Assembly: GCF_010994375.1 (NCBI RefSeq)
Contig: NZ_WHMA01000004.1
Location: 37,207-101,206, forward strand
Direction of reading: 5' to 3'
Length of the DNA stretch: 64,000 nucleotides
Source: Halomonas sp. NO4
GTDB lineage: Bacteria > Pseudomonadota > Gammaproteobacteria > Pseudomonadales > Halomonadaceae
How positions within the stretch are numbered: position 1 is the first letter of the stretch; every line of letters starts with the position of its first letter. The notes beneath the pieces are model-generated. The model did not search any database. It was not told where the DNA came from and saw nothing but the letters and a program-made list of their open reading frames with translations. Of the stretch, positions 49,090 through 57,474 are shown one piece after another. Made by a program: the position numbers and the translations under genes.

Positions 49090-50316
49090 CTACTCGACGA
49101 CGCGGTCGACCACGACCTCCGTGGCATCGCCGTCCGTGTCGCCCACGGCAATGCCTTCGTGCCGGCCGAACAGGTCGCCCGGTACCGGCTCGGCATCGCC
49201 GGTGGTGGTGACGCGCACGATGACCCGCACCTCGTCGACCTGCGAGATGCTGGCCTGCTCGGACATCGCGTGCCGGTCGTCGAGCACCAGGGTGGTGGGC
49301 AGCTCGCCCAGGTGCACCCGCGTCACGGCCAGCGGCGGCAGCTCGCCGGCCATGTCGCGAGCCACCACGTAGACGAGCGTGTCGTCGGCCAGGCTGCCCT
49401 GCAGGTCATCCGCCAGGCTGACCCGCACCTGAATGCCCGGGCCGGCGGCCACCGGCTCCTGCGCCTCGGGCGCCACGCCGAGGCGCTGCTGCGCCATGCG
49501 GATCCCCTCGCGCAGCGCCTCGGCGCTGTTGGGGTCATTCATGCCGGCGATGGCACGCCGCCACTGGTCGATGGCCTCCTGATAGTTGCCGCGGTCGAAG
49601 GCGACCACGCCCAGCATGCCGAGCGTCGTGGGCTCGCTGGAGTCGCGCTCGAGGATCTCGTCGACCAGGGCCTGGACCTCGTCGGTCAAGGTGCGGTCGG
49701 CCATGAAGAACTTGAGCTGGGCCTTCTGGGCCAGCAGCGATGGCTGGCGCCCTTCCAGACGGATCAACTCGTTGATGGCCTCCAGCGCCGCCTCGCTCTG
49801 CCCGGTGTCCCGGTAGAGCGGGAACAGCGACGACCAGACGTTGGGGTTGTCGGGCTGACGCGCCGCCTGCGCTTCCAGGCGCTCCACCAGCACCGGCAGC
49901 GACTCACTCTCCTGGTAGGCGACATGGAGCGCCAGGTCGCCCTCGGCGCCGTTCTGCTGATACCAGGCCACGCTGACGGCCACCAGGGCCAGCGCCACCA
50001 CCGGCACGGCGAAACGGCCGGCGCTGGGCGCCTGCAGGGGGCGACGCTTGAGGTCGGCGGTGTCATCGAGCAGGCTGCGCTCGAGTTCCAGGCGATCCTC
50101 GTCGAAGCGCGCCTGATCGAGCTCGCCGCGCTCCCGTGCCGCCTCCAGCGACTCCAGCCGGCGCCGATAGATGGCCACGTTCTGCTCGGCGGTGCGGTCA
50201 TTGGCCTCGAAATCGCGCTGGGCGTCGTGCACCCCCGCGGCGCGGCGCAACGGCGCCACCAGCAGCCAGAGGGCGGGCAGCAGCAGGATGGCAAAGGCGA
50301 GCCACATCAGGATCAT
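49090..50316 (-). CDS. ccmI: Cytochrome c maturation protein CcmI
   Basis: This 408-residue membrane-anchored protein has two N-terminal helices (about 1-22 and 95-112) and a periplasmic domain with TPR repeats (QPDNPNVWSSLFPLYRDTGQSEAALEAI) and a C-terminal beta domain (GIQVRVSLADDL). CcmI binds apocytochrome c and passes it to CcmF/CcmH. The start at 50316 overlaps the ccmH stop by four bases. It is the last ccm gene and lies two bases from smc. Confidence 0.93.
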   Translation of the reverse strand: MILMWLAFAILLLPALWLLVAPLRRAAGVHDAQRDFEANDRTAEQNVAIYRRRLESLEAARERGELDQARFDEDRLELERSLLDDTADLKRRPLQAPSAGRFAVPVVALALVAVSVAWYQQNGAEGDLALHVAYQESESLPVLVERLEAQAARQPDNPNVWSSLFPLYRDTGQSEAALEAINELIRLEGRQPSLLAQKAQLKFFMADRTLTDEVQALVDEILERDSSEPTTLGMLGVVAFDRGNYQEAIDQWRRAIAGMNDPNSAEALREGIRMAQQRLGVAPEAQEPVAAGPGIQVRVSLADDLQGSLADDTLVYVVARDMAGELPPLAVTRVHLGELPTTLVLDDRHAMSEQASISQVDEVRVIVRVTTTGDAEPVPGDLFGRHEGIAVGDTDGDATEVVVDRVVE

Positions 50317-50786
50317 GACTTTCTCCCGCGATTGATCAGGGCATCGAGACGGGCGCGCTCCTCGTCGGAAAGCGCGCGAGCCGAGGCGTTGCGCCTCACG
50401 CGCACGAGCAGCGCCACCAGCACGCCGCCCAGCACCACCAGCCCGGCGGGCAGGCCCCACAGCAGATAGGTTCGCCCCTCGAGGCGCGGGTTATAGAGCA
50501 CGTAATCCCCGAAGCGCTCGACCAGGTGGCTGCGAATCTCCATGTCGGAGCGGCCATCCTGGAGCATCGCGTAGACGCGGTCGCGCATGTCGCCCGAGAC
50601 TGGTGCGTCCGAGTCGTCGATGGCCTGGTTCTGGCAGGTCGGGCAGCGCAGCGAGGCGGTGAGGCTCTTGTAGCGCTCCTCGAGGACTGGACTGTCGAAC
50701 TCGCGTACCTCGATCGCCGCCCCGTGGACGAGACCCGCTGCAAGCAGCAGTATCAGGGCAACCCCCAGAAAACGGATCACTGCCAT
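50313..50786 (-). CDS. ccmH: Cytochrome c maturation protein CcmH
   Basis: This 157-residue protein has a signal sequence, the thiol motif RCPTC (C48 and C51) in a three-helix periplasmic domain, and a C-terminal membrane helix. CcmH reduces the apocytochrome CXXCH cysteines with CcmG. It is the short form, with the CcmI part encoded separately as in Pseudomonas. It overlaps ccmG by 10 bases and ccmI by four. Confidence 0.94.
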   Translation of the reverse strand: MAVIRFLGVALILLLAAGLVHGAAIEVREFDSPVLEERYKSLTASLRCPTCQNQAIDDSDAPVSGDMRDRVYAMLQDGRSDMEIRSHLVERFGDYVLYNPRLEGRTYLLWGLPAGLVVLGGVLVALLVRVRRNASARALSDEERARLDALINRGRKS

Positions 50787-51310
50787 TTCTCCACCTCCGG
50801 CAGAATGGTGTCACGCAGGTCGCTCGGCGAGATGTAGCCCGTGTGGTGGTAGCGGATCACCCCGTCGGCATCGACCAAAAAGGACTCCGGCGCCCCGTAG
50901 ACGCCCAGCTCGAAGGCCAGGTCACCCTCGGGGTCGAAGACGTTGACCGCGAAGGGGTCGCCGAACTCGGCAAGAAAGCCGCGGCCCTTCTCGCGGGTGT
51001 CCTTCCAGTTGACACCCACCAGGCGAACGCCGCGGTCCGCCAGGTCGAGCAGCTGCGGCATCTCGCGCTTGCACTCCGGGCACCACTCGCCCCAGACGTT
51101 GACCAGCGTCACCTCACCGCGCATCACCGACTCGTCGACGCGCCGCTCGGGATCCTCGAGGGTTGACAGCTCGAAGGCTGGAAACTGTCGCGCATCCTGC
51201 ACCAGCTTCGACTCTCGGTGAAACGGGTTGAGCCCGAGCCCCAAGTAGAGGAAGAGCATCAGCACCAGGAAGCCGACCAACGGCAGCATCAGCAGCAAAC
51301 GTCGTGTCAT
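50777..51310 (-). CDS. ccmG: Thiol:disulfide interchange protein CcmG (DsbE)
   Basis: This 177-residue thioredoxin-like protein has an N-terminal membrane anchor and the active site WCPEC (C77 and C80) in a thioredoxin fold with GAPESFLVDADGVIRYHHTG. It keeps apocytochrome cysteines reduced in the periplasm. It overlaps ccmF by four bases and ccmH by ten. Confidence 0.95.
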   Translation of the reverse strand: MTRRLLLMLPLVGFLVLMLFLYLGLGLNPFHRESKLVQDARQFPAFELSTLEDPERRVDESVMRGEVTLVNVWGEWCPECKREMPQLLDLADRGVRLVGVNWKDTREKGRGFLAEFGDPFAVNVFDPEGDLAFELGVYGAPESFLVDADGVIRYHHTGYISPSDLRDTILPEVEKWQ

Positions 51311-53313
51311 GCCGTCGCCTCCCGTGTCGAGCTCGTCTCGGCCGCCGCTTCAGGGTCGCGGGCAGTGGCCAGGCGACGGTAGCGGCGATCCGCCACCGCC
51401 AGCACACCGCCGGCGGCCATCAACAGCGCCCCCAGCCACAGCCAGCGAACGAAGGGCTTGTACTGCACGCGCATGGCCCAGCTGCCATCGCCCAGGTCCT
51501 CGCCCATGGCCAAGTAGAGGTCACGGAAGAGCCCCGGACGCAGGGCGACCTGGCTCATCGGCATGCCACGGGCGATGTAGGTGCGCTTTTCGGGATTCAT
51601 GGTGAAGCTGCGCCGGCTGTCGCCGCGACGGACCTCGAACTCGGCACCGTCGCCGATGTAGTTCGGCCCGCGTCGGCTGGTCAGATCCTTCATGGTGAAG
51701 GTGTAGCCCGCCACGCTCACGCTGTCGCCGGGCGCCATGCGCACGTTGCGCTCGATGGCGAAATTGGAGACCACGGCGACGCCGACGATGGTCACTGCCA
51801 GGCCCACATGGCCCAGCACCATCCCCCAGTGCGCCAGCGAGATTCGCTTGAGGCCTGCCACGGGCGAGGAGGCGCGGCGCATCTTGTCGAGCAGATCGCG
51901 CACCAGCGGCAGTACGATCCACAGCGCCGTGACCAGGCCCAGCGCCACCCAGGCATTCCACTCGCCGCCGATGATGAAGGGCATGAAAGCGGCAATCACC
52001 ATCGCCGCGGCGCCGGACAGCCACAGCCGCTTGACCAGCTCGCGCCCCGAGGCGCGCTTCCAGCGCGACATCGGCCCCAGCCCCATGAAAATGCTCATGA
52101 TCACGGTCAGCGGCACGAACAGGGCGTTGAAGTAGGGCGGGCCCACGCTGATCTTGCCCAGGTCGAGGGCATCGAGCAGCAGCGGGTAGACGGTGCCCAT
52201 GAGCACGGTGATCGTCATGATCACCAGCAGGATGTTATTGATCAGCAGCAGGGCGTCACGGGAGAGCCAGTTGAAGCCGGTCTTGTGGCTGACGCGCGGC
52301 GCCCGCAGGGCGAAGATCAGCAGCGACAGGCCCACGGTGATACCCAGCAGCACCAGGATGAAGAAGCCGCGTGCGGGGTCGTTGGCGAAGGCGTGCACCG
52401 AGGTGAGCACGCCGGAGCGCACCAGGAAGGTCCCCAGCAGCGACAGCGAGAAGGTAAAGATCGCCAGTAGCACCGTCCAGCTCTTGAAGGCGCCGCGCTT
52501 CTCGGTGACCGCCAGGGAGTGCATCAGTGCCGTGCCGGTCAGCCAGGGCAGCAGCGAGGCGTTCTCCACCGGGTCCCAGAACCACCAGCCGCCCCAGCCC
52601 AGCTCGTAGTAGGCCCACCAGCTGCCCAGCGCGATGCCCACGGTCAGGAAGGCCCAGGCCAGGTTGGTCCAGGGGCGGGCCCAGCGCGTCCAGGCGGCAT
52701 CCAGACGTCCGCCCAGCAGCGCCGCGATGGCGAAGGCGAACACCACCGAGAAGCCCACGTAGCCCATGTAGAGCATCGGTGGGTGAAGGATCAGGCCGAT
52801 ATCCTGCAGCAGCGGATTGAGATCGGCGCCATCGCTCGGCGCATTGGGCAGCAGCCGGTCGAAGGGGTTGGACGTGACCAGCACGAAGGCCAGAAAGCCC
52901 AGGCCCACCAGCCCCAGCACGCCGACGACGCGCGCCACCATGTCGCGCGGCAGATCGCGGGAGAAGCGCGCCGCCATGTAGCTCCAGCCGGCCAGCATCA
53001 GGCTCCACAGCAGTACCGAGCCCTCGTGGTTGCCCCACACCGCGCTGAGCTTGTAGTACCAGGGCAGCATGGAGTTGGAGTTGTTGGCCACGTTGGCGAC
53101 GGTGAAGTCGTCCAGCAGGTAGCTGGCGGTGAGGCAGAGGTAGGCGATCACCACGAACAGTAACTGCCCGGCCGCCATGGGCCGGGCGTAGGCCATCCAC
53201 AGCGGCCGGCGCAGGCTGGCGCCGGCCAGCGGCATCACTGCCTGCACGGCCGCCATCAGCATGGCAATGACCAGGGCAAAGTGGCCGATTTCGGGAATCA
53301 TCTGGATCAGCAT
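51307..53313 (-). CDS. ccmF: Cytochrome c heme lyase CcmF
   Basis: This 668-residue integral membrane protein has about 15 helices and the WWD tryptophan-rich heme-handling motif (GGWWFWDPVENASLLPWL) plus conserved periplasmic histidines. With CcmH and CcmI it ligates heme to apocytochrome c. Length and motif are typical. It lies between ccmE and ccmG, in canonical order. Confidence 0.96.
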   Translation of the reverse strand: MLIQMIPEIGHFALVIAMLMAAVQAVMPLAGASLRRPLWMAYARPMAAGQLLFVVIAYLCLTASYLLDDFTVANVANNSNSMLPWYYKLSAVWGNHEGSVLLWSLMLAGWSYMAARFSRDLPRDMVARVVGVLGLVGLGFLAFVLVTSNPFDRLLPNAPSDGADLNPLLQDIGLILHPPMLYMGYVGFSVVFAFAIAALLGGRLDAAWTRWARPWTNLAWAFLTVGIALGSWWAYYELGWGGWWFWDPVENASLLPWLTGTALMHSLAVTEKRGAFKSWTVLLAIFTFSLSLLGTFLVRSGVLTSVHAFANDPARGFFILVLLGITVGLSLLIFALRAPRVSHKTGFNWLSRDALLLINNILLVIMTITVLMGTVYPLLLDALDLGKISVGPPYFNALFVPLTVIMSIFMGLGPMSRWKRASGRELVKRLWLSGAAAMVIAAFMPFIIGGEWNAWVALGLVTALWIVLPLVRDLLDKMRRASSPVAGLKRISLAHWGMVLGHVGLAVTIVGVAVVSNFAIERNVRMAPGDSVSVAGYTFTMKDLTSRRGPNYIGDGAEFEVRRGDSRRSFTMNPEKRTYIARGMPMSQVALRPGLFRDLYLAMGEDLGDGSWAMRVQYKPFVRWLWLGALLMAAGGVLAVADRRYRRLATARDPEAAAETSSTREATA

Positions 53314-53328
53314 GGACGCTCCGGCGGA

Positions 53329-53817
53329 TTAGCTCTTGTCATCCTTGGCGGAATCACTCCCCGACCCGTGCGCCTTGAAGTCCGCCGGGGAATAGCCGGC
53401 TTCCTCCAGGGCCTCGGCCACCTCGGGGGGCATGTAGTTCTCGTCGTGGCGCGCCAGCACCTGATCGGCGCGCAGTTCGCCGCTAGGCTGGAGCTCGCCG
53501 ACCACCACCACGCCCTGCCCCTCGCGGAACAGGTCGGGCAGGATGCCGCTGTAGTGGACTTCCAGGTCCTCGACGTAGTCGGTGACCACGAATTCGACGT
53601 CCAGGCTGTCGGGGTTGCGGTGCACCGTGCCCTCCTTGACCATGCCGCCAGCGCGAATCTGGCGCTCGAAGGGGGCGTCGCCGGCGGCGATCTCGATGGG
53701 ACTGAAGAAGAGGTTGATGTTGGCGCGCAGCGCGTAGAGTGTCAGCCCCACGGCGACCGCGGCCAGGGAGATCAGCCCCAGGATGATGGTCAGTTTACGC
53801 TTGCGTTTGGGAGTCAT
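53329..53817 (-). CDS. ccmE: Heme chaperone CcmE
   Basis: This 162-residue protein has an N-terminal membrane anchor and a beta-barrel domain. The heme-attachment histidine is H124 in LARHDENYMPPEV, equivalent to H130 of E. coli. It carries heme from CcmC to CcmF. The ATG at 53817 (MTPKRKRKL) is the usual family start, and upstream ATGs give an extra short leader. It overlaps the end of ccmD by about 23 bases. Confidence 0.94.
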   Translation of the reverse strand: MTPKRKRKLTIILGLISLAAVAVGLTLYALRANINLFFSPIEIAAGDAPFERQIRAGGMVKEGTVHRNPDSLDVEFVVTDYVEDLEVHYSGILPDLFREGQGVVVVGELQPSGELRADQVLARHDENYMPPEVAEALEEAGYSPADFKAHGSGSDSAKDDKS

Positions 53818-54037
53818 TGGTGTGCCCATCCCCGTCATGTTGAATCGTTGCCGCGCTGCCGGTCAGGCGACGCTCGCGGCGCACCCGGCGTGCGAGGTGG
53901 CGTAGCGTGCGGCGATGCTCGACGCGGGCATGCAGCCCACTGCCCACCAGCAGCGCCAGGGTGACCGCCCAGGCGGCCCACACGTAGGGCGCATGGCCGC
54001 CCATGGCGAGAAACTCCTGGAAGGTATCGAATGCCAT
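53795..54037 (-). CDS. ccmD: Heme exporter protein CcmD
   Basis: This 80-residue small membrane protein begins [20 protein letters not shown], the CcmD hallmark, followed by one membrane helix and a basic tail. CcmD helps release heme-loaded CcmE from CcmABC. The ATG at 54037 overlaps the ccmC stop by one base. The longer frame in this phase is only a shadow of ccmC. Confidence 0.92.
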   Translation of the reverse strand: MAFDTFQEFLAMGGHAPYVWAAWAVTLALLVGSGLHARVEHRRTLRHLARRVRRERRLTGSAATIQHDGDGHTNDSQTQA

Positions 54038-54777
54038 CAGCTCGTCTCCCCCGCGAGTTCGCGGACCCAGCGCTTGTTGGCTTCGCGCCGCAGGATCTCG
54101 CTGCGCGTGCGCAGCAGGGTCACGGCGATGAAGAAGCAGTAGAACCCCACCACCATGATCAGCAGCGGCACCCACATCTCCGTGGGCATGGCCGGCCGCT
54201 CGGTGAGGGTGAAGGAGGCGGGCTGGTGCAGGGTGTACCACCAGTCCACCGAGTACTTGATGATGGGGATGTTGATCACGCCCACCATGGCCAGCACCGA
54301 GGCGGCGCGGGAGGCGCTGTCGCGGCTGGCGAAGGCGCCGCGCAGGGCGATGACGCCGAGGTACAGGAACAGCAGGATCAGCATCGAGGTCAGGCGGGCA
54401 TCCCACATCCACCAGGTTCCCCAGGTGGGCACGCCCCACACCGCCCCGGAGAAGAGCGCGATGAAGGTCATGGCGGCGCCCAGCGGGGCCATCATGGCCG
54501 CCGCCATGTCGGCGATCTTGATCTTCCACACCATGAAGATCATCCCCGCCACCGCCATGGTGACGAAGATCGACTGGGCCAGGAAGGCCGCCGGCACGTG
54601 GACGTAGATGATGCGGAAACTGTTGCCCTGCTGATAGTCGGCCGGCGCGAAGGCCAGCCCCCAGACGGTGCCGACGGCGATCAATACCAGCGCCAGCACC
54701 CAGAACCAGGGTTGCAGCCGCGCGCTGATGCCGTAGAACCACTTGGGAGACCCCAGCTTATGAATGAAGGCCCACAT
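54037..54777 (-). CDS. ccmC: Heme exporter protein CcmC
   Basis: This 246-residue protein with six membrane helices carries the WWD motif [18 protein letters not shown] and transfers heme to CcmE. The ATG at 54777 gives the family start [15 protein letters not shown], while an in-frame TTG at 54795 would add only a few residues. It lies between ccmB and ccmD. Confidence 0.95.
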   Translation of the reverse strand: MWAFIHKLGSPKWFYGISARLQPWFWVLALVLIAVGTVWGLAFAPADYQQGNSFRIIYVHVPAAFLAQSIFVTMAVAGMIFMVWKIKIADMAAAMMAPLGAAMTFIALFSGAVWGVPTWGTWWMWDARLTSMLILLFLYLGVIALRGAFASRDSASRAASVLAMVGVINIPIIKYSVDWWYTLHQPASFTLTERPAMPTEMWVPLLIMVVGFYCFFIAVTLLRTRSEILRREANKRWVRELAGETS

Positions 54778-54791
54778 GCCTCGTTCACCCC

Positions 54792-55532
54792 TCAACCGTT
54801 GATACTGATGCGCAGCGATGCGGCGATCGCCCAGGGCGCGAAGATCAGTGCCACTGCCAGCAGGGCACCCAGGATTGCCAGATGCGCCGTGATCCCGTCA
54901 CCCAGGATGGCGGCCTGCACGGCGCCGGCGCCGAAGATCAGCACCGGAATGTAGAGCGGCAGCACCAGCAGCGAGAGCAGCACCCCGCCGCGCGACAGCC
55001 CCACCGTCAGGGCCGCGCCGATGGCGCCGATCAGGCTCAGGCTCGCCGAGCCCAGTGCCAGCGACAGCGCCAGCACGGCATAGCTGCCCGCCGGCAGCGC
55101 CAGCATGATGCCCAGCAGCGGCGCCATGAGTGCCAGCGGCAACCCGGTGAGCAGCCAGTGGACGGCTACCTTGGCCAGGGCCAGCAGGGCCAGCGGCTGC
55201 GGCGTGAGCAGCAGCTGCTCGAGGGAGCCGTCGTCATAGTCGGCCCTGAACAGGCTGTCCAGCGACAGCAGCGCGGCGAGCAGCGCCGCCACCCACAGAA
55301 GCCCCGGGGCGATGGCCGCCAGAAGCTCGGGGTCCGGCGAGATGCCGATGGGAAACAGGGTGATGACGATGGCGAAGAAGACCAACGGGTTCATCACCTC
55401 GCTGCGACGCCGCAACAGCAGGACCAGATCGCGCTTCAGCGTGGCCCAGAATGCGACTCCGAGGCCGCCCTGAGGTTCCGTACCCATGGTCTTCATGGCC
55501 GCTTCTGTCGCCAGACGCTCAGTGACCTGCAT
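54792..55532 (-). CDS. ccmB: Heme exporter permease CcmB
   Basis: This protein of about 246 residues has six membrane helices. [26 protein letters not shown] at the start and [14 protein letters not shown] identify CcmB, the permease partner of CcmA. The ATG at 55532 has GGGAGG five bases upstream and overlaps the ccmA end by 14 bases. A later start at 55496 is also possible. Confidence 0.93.
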   Translation of the reverse strand: MQVTERLATEAAMKTMGTEPQGGLGVAFWATLKRDLVLLLRRRSEVMNPLVFFAIVITLFPIGISPDPELLAAIAPGLLWVAALLAALLSLDSLFRADYDDGSLEQLLLTPQPLALLALAKVAVHWLLTGLPLALMAPLLGIMLALPAGSYAVLALSLALGSASLSLIGAIGAALTVGLSRGGVLLSLLVLPLYIPVLIFGAGAVQAAILGDGITAHLAILGALLAVALIFAPWAIAASLRISING

Positions 55533-56184
55533 CGCAGCCTCCCGCGCCCAGGCGAATGCGGCGCAGCTCATCGCAGGGGGTCAGCTCATGGTGAGTGGTC
55601 ACCAGCACGCAGCCGCCCCGACGGGCATGGGCCACCAGGCGCTGCTCCAGGGCACTCACCCCGTCGCGGTCGATGGCGGTGAAGGGTTCGTCGAGCACCC
55701 ACAGCGGTCGCGGGATCAGCGACAGGCGGGCGAGCGCCACCCGACGCTGCTGGCCGGCGGAGAGCTGCCCGGCCGGGATATCCTCGAAGCCGGCCAGGCC
55801 GACCGCCTCCAGGGCCGCCAGGCGCGACGATTCGTCGCGGGACTGACCGGCCAGCGCCTGGTACCAGGCGAGGTTCTCCAGCGGGGTCAACGCCGCCTTG
55901 ACGCCGGGCGCGTGCCCCAGGTAGAGCAGGCTGGAGAGAAAGGCCTCGCGGGCCCGGCGCATGGGCTGATCGCCCCAGAAGAGCTCGCCCTCGTAGTCGG
56001 CAAGCTGCCCGGAGAGAATCTTGAGCAGCGTCGTCTTGCCGCTGCCGTTGGGCCCCTCCACGCGGACGATCTCGCCGGCCCGGATGTCCAGATCGAGGCC
56101 ATGAAACAGCCAGCGATCATCGCGTTCACAGGCCAGGTTGCGCGCTTGCAGACGCAGGCTCAAGGCACTCTCCAGGAATGGCAA
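55519..56184 (-). CDS. ccmA: Heme export ATP-binding protein CcmA
   Basis: This 221-residue ABC ATPase has Walker A GPNGSGKT (44-51), the signature LSAGQQRR and Walker B LWVLDEPF. With CcmB it powers release of heme-bound CcmE. It is the first gene of the ccm operon and no other gene precedes it within the operon. The promoter should lie between 56185 and the S24 gene region. Confidence 0.95.
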   Translation of the reverse strand: MPFLESALSLRLQARNLACERDDRWLFHGLDLDIRAGEIVRVEGPNGSGKTTLLKILSGQLADYEGELFWGDQPMRRAREAFLSSLLYLGHAPGVKAALTPLENLAWYQALAGQSRDESSRLAALEAVGLAGFEDIPAGQLSAGQQRRVALARLSLIPRPLWVLDEPFTAIDRDGVSALEQRLVAHARRGGCVLVTTHHELTPCDELRRIRLGAGGCDAGH

Positions 56185-56289
56185 AATTCGCCGGCAACTC
56201 TACACGGAAAGGCCCGGCACGACTAGTCGCCCAGCCGCCTCGCCGACCCTCTCTTGCCACAGGTCAAGGCGCGTTGAATGGCGGGGAAC

Positions 56290-56342
56290 TTGCCAGCCGA
56301 GGCGCGGCTGATATAGTGCCTATACCCTGTACATTTCCACAG
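56290..56342 (+). promoter_or_regulatory. Promoter with perfect LexA box upstream of the S24 gene
   Basis: TTGCCA (56290-56295), 16 bases, TATAGT (56312-56317) form a sigma70 promoter. CTGTACATTTCCACAG (56327-56342) is a perfect CTGT-N8-ACAG LexA box that covers the expected transcription start. Repression by LexA and induction by DNA damage are predicted. Confidence 0.8.
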
Positions 56343-56363
56343 GCCTGAAAGGGGGAGCGTCAC

Positions 56364-56840
56364 ATGCCCGAGGTCACTGCCCGCTACCTGCAGCGCCGTC
56401 CCAACCTGCCGCTGGCCCACGCCTGGTCCGAACTCGAGGTCACCCCGGCCGATCTGGTCGAGATCCCGCTGCTCGGCGATGTCGCTGCCGGCCTGCCGGT
56501 CGAGGCCTGCGCCACCCACGACACCATCGCGGCACCGGCCAGCATGGTGCGCCACAATACCTACGCCCTGCGCGTGCGCGGCGACTCCATGGTCGACTGC
56601 AACATCTTCGACGGCGACGTCATCATCATCGAGCGTCGCGAAAGCGCCGAGAACGGCGAGACCGCGGTGGTGCTGATCAACCAGCAGGAGGTCACCCTCA
56701 AGACGCTCTACATCGAGCGCTCGGGCGTCCGCCTGCAGCCTGCCAACGACGCCATGCCGCCCATCTACCTGAAGAACAGCGACATCCAGGTGCTGGGCAT
56801 GGTGATGGGCGTGGTGCGTCGCCCGGAGACGACCCACTGA
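56364..56840 (+). CDS. LexA-like S24 peptidase without DNA-binding domain
   Basis: This 158-residue protein is a LexA/UmuD-type S24 domain. It has the Ala-Gly cleavage site A42-G43 in DVAAGLP, the nucleophile S75 in RGDSMVD and the general base K113. No helix-turn-helix precedes it: the 40 N-terminal residues are too short and unlike LexA. It could act like UmuD, a self-cleaving co-factor, or modulate LexA or other S24 proteins. A LexA box lies in its promoter. yigZ begins on its stop codon (TGATG). Confidence 0.85.
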   Translation: MPEVTARYLQRRPNLPLAHAWSELEVTPADLVEIPLLGDVAAGLPVEACATHDTIAAPASMVRHNTYALRVRGDSMVDCNIFDGDVIIIERRESAENGETAVVLINQQEVTLKTLYIERSGVRLQPANDAMPPIYLKNSDIQVLGMVMGVVRRPETTH

Positions 56841-57460
56841 TGCGCTACCCGGTGCCCGACCTGTCGCCCGGCGCATGGCACGAGCACGAGCTGGAGGTCG
56901 AGAAGAGCCGCTTTCTTGCCTGGGTGTGCCATGCCCCGGACGCGGCCGCCTTCGAGGCGCTGCTCGCTGAGGCACGCCGTGCCCACCCCAACGCCAGCCA
57001 CCACTGCAGCGCCTACATCGCCGGCCCGCCCGGCGAGCAGATGGCCATCGGCTTCGCCGACGACGGCGAGCCGGGCGGCACCGCCGGGCGTCCCATGTTC
57101 CAGGTACTGGAGGGCGCCGGGCTCGGCCAGGTAGGCTGCGTGGTGACCCGCTACTTCGGCGGCACCAAGCTCGGCACCGGCGGTCTGGCCCGCGCCTACG
57201 CCCAGGCCGTCGCCCAGGCACTGGCGACCCTGCCCCGCCGCGAGGTCACCGAGCGCATGGTCGTGACGCTGCGCGTCGACTTCGCCGGCGAGGCAGAAGC
57301 GCGTGCCTGGCTCGCGCAGCACGACGTCCCGGTGACGGCCGCCGACTACCGCGCCGACGGCGTGGTCCTCACCGTCGGCTGGCCGCGCGGGGCCGAGCTC
57401 GACCTGGCCACCCTGGAGGCCCGTCTGCGCGGGCGGGTGCAGCGGCTGGACATCCCCTGA
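56840..57460 (+). CDS. yigZ: YigZ (IMPACT family) protein
   Basis: This 206-residue protein has the IMPACT N-terminal domain with the diagnostic TRYFGGTKLGTGGLARAY and GFADDGEPGGTAGRPMF segments, and a ferredoxin-like C-terminal domain. The family binds nucleic acids or ribosomal factors, and its precise role is unclear. It overlaps the stop codon of the S24 gene, so it should share its LexA-controlled promoter. Confidence 0.93.
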   Translation: MRYPVPDLSPGAWHEHELEVEKSRFLAWVCHAPDAAAFEALLAEARRAHPNASHHCSAYIAGPPGEQMAIGFADDGEPGGTAGRPMFQVLEGAGLGQVGCVVTRYFGGTKLGTGGLARAYAQAVAQALATLPRREVTERMVVTLRVDFAGEAEARAWLAQHDVPVTAADYRADGVVLTVGWPRGAELDLATLEARLRGRVQRLDIP

Positions 57461-57474
57461 ACCGGAGCGGCTCC

